Below are positions 30,284 through 32,754 of a DNA stretch of 32,754 nt, one piece after another. Within the stretch, counting starts at the first letter, position 1; every line of letters begins with the position of its first letter. The notes under the pieces are model-generated. The model was not told where the DNA came from. It did not search any database and saw only the letters and a program-made list of their open reading frames with translations. Source of the stretch: Roseovarius sp. UBA6167. GTDB lineage: Bacteria > Pseudomonadota > Alphaproteobacteria > Rhodobacterales > Rhodobacteraceae. The stretch is taken from positions 23,959 through 56,712 of the forward strand of contig DIUD01000018.1 of the NCBI GenBank assembly GCA_002428225.1. Direction: 5' to 3'. The translations under genes were made by a program, and so were the position numbers.

Positions 30284-32754
30284 TCCCCCTCCTTTGAGGC
30301 GGCGAGCACCGCCTCCGCCGCCTTGAATGCCGCTGCTGCCCCGCCGACATCGTGGCCTCCGCCCTGCGCCATGTCGGGACGACCACCGCCGCCCTTGCCG
30401 CCGAGCGCGGGAACCGCCGCACGCACCAGATCTATCGCCGAGATGCGCGCAACCAGATCGTCCGTCACGCCTGCCGCCACCGCCACCTTGCCGCCAGCAT
30501 CGGCAATCAGCAGGATCGCTCCGCTGCCAAGCCGCGCCTTCATCTCGTCGATGAGCGGCGGCAGATCGCGCCCCTCCACGCCCGAGAGCACCTGCGCGAG
30601 GAACGCGATCCCGCCCACCTCGTGCGCCTCGGGGGCAGTCGCGCGCCCCGCCCCGCCCGCCATGGCCAGCTCGCGGCGCAGTTGCGTCACCTCGTTGACC
30701 AACGACCTGCGTTCCTCCATCAGCGCGCGCACGCGCTCGGGCACATCCTCGGGCCGTGTCTTGAGATCGGCGGCGACCGAAGCGATCCGCGCCGCCTGCC
30801 CGCTCAGGTAATCGAAGGCCGCGGCCCCGGTAAGCGCCTCGATCCGCCGCACCCCCGCGCTTGACGCGCTCTCGCCAACGACCACGAAGGTGCCGATATC
30901 GCCGGTCTGACGCACATGCGTGCCCCCGCAAAGCTCGATTGAATAGGTCGCGCCATTGGCCCCCCTGCCCGAACCTTCGAGCGTGCCCATGGAGACGACC
31001 CGCACCTCGTCACCGTATTTCTCACCGAAAAGCGCCTGTGCGCCGATGGCGCGGGCGTCATCGGGCGTCATGATCCGCGTGGTGACGGGGCTGTTCTGAC
31101 GGATGAAGTCGTTCACCTCTGCCTGGATGCGGGCGAGATCCGCGTCGCTGAGCGGCCTGGGATGGCTGAAATCAAAGCGCAGCCGATCGGGCGCGTTGAG
31201 GCTGCCGCGCTGTGCCACATGATCCCCGAGCGTGCGGCGCAGCGCCTCGTGCAGCAGGTGCGTCGCAGAGTGGTTCGCGCGGATGGCGCTGCGGCGGGCA
31301 TGATCCACGGTGAGGCGCGCGGCCTGCCCGGTCTCGATCTTCCCCGTCTCGAGCACCGCGAGATGGGCGAACACACCCGCCATCCTCCTGGTGTCGGTCA
31401 CGCGCGCGCGCCCCGTCGCGGTCTGGATCACGCCGGTATCGCCCACCTGACCGCCCGCCTCGGCATAAAAGGGCGTCTGGTTGACCACGATCTGAACGGT
31501 TGCACCCTCGGCCGCTCCCGGCACCGCTGCGCCCTCCTGAACCAGCGCCACGATCTGCCCCTCGGCGCTCTCGGTGTCATAGCCAAGGAACTCGGTCACG
31601 CCCTTTTCCTCGGCGATATCGAACCAGACCGCCTGATCGGTCGCCTCGCCCGTTCCGGCCCAGGCGGCGCGCGCCCGCGCCTTCTGCGCGGCCATGGCCG
31701 CATCAAACCCTGCGGTATCGACGCCACGCCCCTTCTCGCGCAGTGCATCCTGCGTGAGATCGAGCGGAAAGCCGTAGGTATCATAAAGCCTGAACGCCGC
31801 CGCGCCGGGCAAGGGCGCTGTCTCGGGCAGCCCCGCCAATTCCTCGTCGAGCAGGCGCAGACCGCGCTCGAGCGTCTGACGAAAGCGCGTCTCTTCCAGC
31901 CGCAACGTCTCCTCGATCAGTGTCTGCGCGCGACCGAGCTCGGGGAAAGCCTGTCCCATCTGCGCGACGAGCGCGGGCACCAGCCGATACATCACCGGAT
32001 CCTTCGCCCCCAGCATATGCGCATGACGCATGGCGCGGCGCATGATCCGGCGCAGCACATAGCCGCGCCCTTCGTTCGAGGGCATGACCCCGTCGGCGAT
32101 GAGAAACGAGGTCGAGCGCAGATGATCGGCGATCACCCGGTGATGCACGCGCCCCGGCCCGTCGGGATCCTGGCTTGTGACATGCGCACTGGCCTCGATC
32201 AGCGCGCGCATGAGGTCGGTGTCGTAATTGTCGTGCTTGCCCTGCAAGAGCGCGCCTATCCGCTCCAGCCCCATGCCCGTGTCGATCGACTGCATGTCGA
32301 GCGCGCGCATGGTGCCATCCTCGAACCGTTCGTTCTGCATGAAGACGAGGTTCCAGATCTCGATGAACCGGTCACCGTCCTCCTCTGCGCTGCCCGGCGG
32401 GCCGCCCCATATCTCCGGCCCGTGATCGTAGAAAATCTCGGTGCAGGGGCCGCAGGGGCCGGTTGGACCCATCGACCAGAAATTATCGTCAGATGCGATG
32501 CGGATGATCCGCTCGTCCGGGAGTCCTGCATATTTCTTCCAGAGCGCGGCGGCCTCGTCATCGGTGTGATAGACGGTGACCAGCAGCTTCGACTTGTCGA
32601 TGCCGAAATCGCGGGTCAGAAGATCCCAGGCAAAGGGGATCGCCTGCTCCTTGAAATAATCGCCAAAGCTGAAATTACCCAGCATTTCGAAAAAGGTATG
32701 GTGGCGCGCAGTATAGCCGACATTGTCGAGGTCGTTATGCTTGCCGCCCGCGCG
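30280..32754 (-). CDS. alaS: Alanyl-tRNA synthetase, lacking its N-terminus at the window edge
   Basis: 824 residues are visible; about 60-70 N-terminal residues lie beyond the window. The visible start RAGGKHNDLDNVGYTARHHT, then FFEMLGNFSFGDYFK, belongs to the class II catalytic domain. The middle tRNA-recognition domain contains NEGRGYVLRRIMRRAMRHAH. The editing domain keeps its zinc-site parts NHSATHLLHEAL (HxxxH) and ELCGGTHVRQTGDIG. The C-Ala domain ends with a Gly-rich GGKGGGGRPDMAQGGG stretch, a usual feature. It charges tRNA-Ala and removes mischarged Ser/Gly. The stop overlaps the DUF1330 start. Confidence 0.98.
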   Translation of the reverse strand, partial: RAGGKHNDLDNVGYTARHHTFFEMLGNFSFGDYFKEQAIPFAWDLLTRDFGIDKSKLLVTVYHTDDEAAALWKKYAGLPDERIIRIASDDNFWSMGPTGPCGPCTEIFYDHGPEIWGGPPGSAEEDGDRFIEIWNLVFMQNERFEDGTMRALDMQSIDTGMGLERIGALLQGKHDNYDTDLMRALIEASAHVTSQDPDGPGRVHHRVIADHLRSTSFLIADGVMPSNEGRGYVLRRIMRRAMRHAHMLGAKDPVMYRLVPALVAQMGQAFPELGRAQTLIEETLRLEETRFRQTLERGLRLLDEELAGLPETAPLPGAAAFRLYDTYGFPLDLTQDALREKGRGVDTAGFDAAMAAQKARARAAWAGTGEATDQAVWFDIAEEKGVTEFLGYDTESAEGQIVALVQEGAAVPGAAEGATVQIVVNQTPFYAEAGGQVGDTGVIQTATGRARVTDTRRMAGVFAHLAVLETGKIETGQAARLTVDHARRSAIRANHSATHLLHEALRRTLGDHVAQRGSLNAPDRLRFDFSHPRPLSDADLARIQAEVNDFIRQNSPVTTRIMTPDDARAIGAQALFGEKYGDEVRVVSMGTLEGSGRGANGATYSIELCGGTHVRQTGDIGTFVVVGESASSAGVRRIEALTGAAAFDYLSGQAARIASVAADLKTRPEDVPERVRALMEERRSLVNEVTQLRRELAMAGGAGRATAPEAHEVGGIAFLAQVLSGVEGRDLPPLIDEMKARLGSGAILLIADAGGKVAVAAGVTDDLVARISAIDLVRAAVPALGGKGGGGRPDMAQGGGHDVGGAAAAFKAAEAVLAASKEGE

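Overview
The window is GC-rich and has the gene content and neighbourhoods of an alphaproteobacterium of the Rhodobacterales (Roseobacter/Rhodobacteraceae type). Pointers to this are the long PstC/PstA permeases, a PhoR without membrane segments, a PAS_5-type protein, a VjbR-like LuxR solo and a COG1058 protein lacking the PncC domain. The assignment is inference; no rRNA gene is present to confirm it. Most of the sequence is ordinary chromosomal core, interrupted by one decayed insertion sequence.

Layout. Positions 1-279 hold the start of rfbA (dTDP-sugar synthesis), cut by the window edge. 539-2796 is a small sulfur cassette (periplasmic tandem rhodanese, YeeE/YedE transporter, 58-residue membrane peptide) closed by a terminator. 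3017-5688 is the surE-pcm-nlpD operon on the minus strand; its NlpD-like product has lost the zinc site of M23 peptidases, as expected for an amidase activator. 5798-7865 holds an alpha/beta hydrolase, a glycine-zipper lipoprotein and methionine aminopeptidase. 8041-10947 is a tight four-gene run (COG1058 protein, GNAT acetyltransferase, AhpD-like protein, OmpA-like protein).

10945-12103 is an IS630-family element. Its transposase is broken by an in-frame TGA and by two foreign, hairpin-bearing segments in the catalytic region. Its right end sits exactly at the anticodon of a tRNA-Leu(UAG) whose 5' half is absent from the window. Its left end supplies the last base of the ompA-like stop codon. 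After it come a DUF502 membrane protein and, divergently, rpsB-tsf with a good promoter. The 369-base gap after tsf is full of inverted repeats.

15282-20553 carries aroQ overlapping a luxR-type regulator, with a 33-base AT-rich dyad upstream; a MATE transporter; a glutaryl-CoA dehydrogenase; and a divergent LysR regulator. 20569-28970 is a long minus-strand block, gmk - gamma-carbonic anhydrase - phoR - pstSCAB - phoU - phoB. It contains a three-repeat PHO box in front of pstS and a strong stem-loop between pstS and pstC. The end holds a PAS-domain protein, a DUF1330 protein and alaS, which lacks only its N-terminus because of the window edge.

I found no CRISPR array, prophage, toxin-antitoxin pair or recognisable defence system. 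The most unusual material is the IS/tRNA junction, the hairpin inserts inside the transposase, the structured gap after tsf and the dyad upstream of aroQ-luxR.
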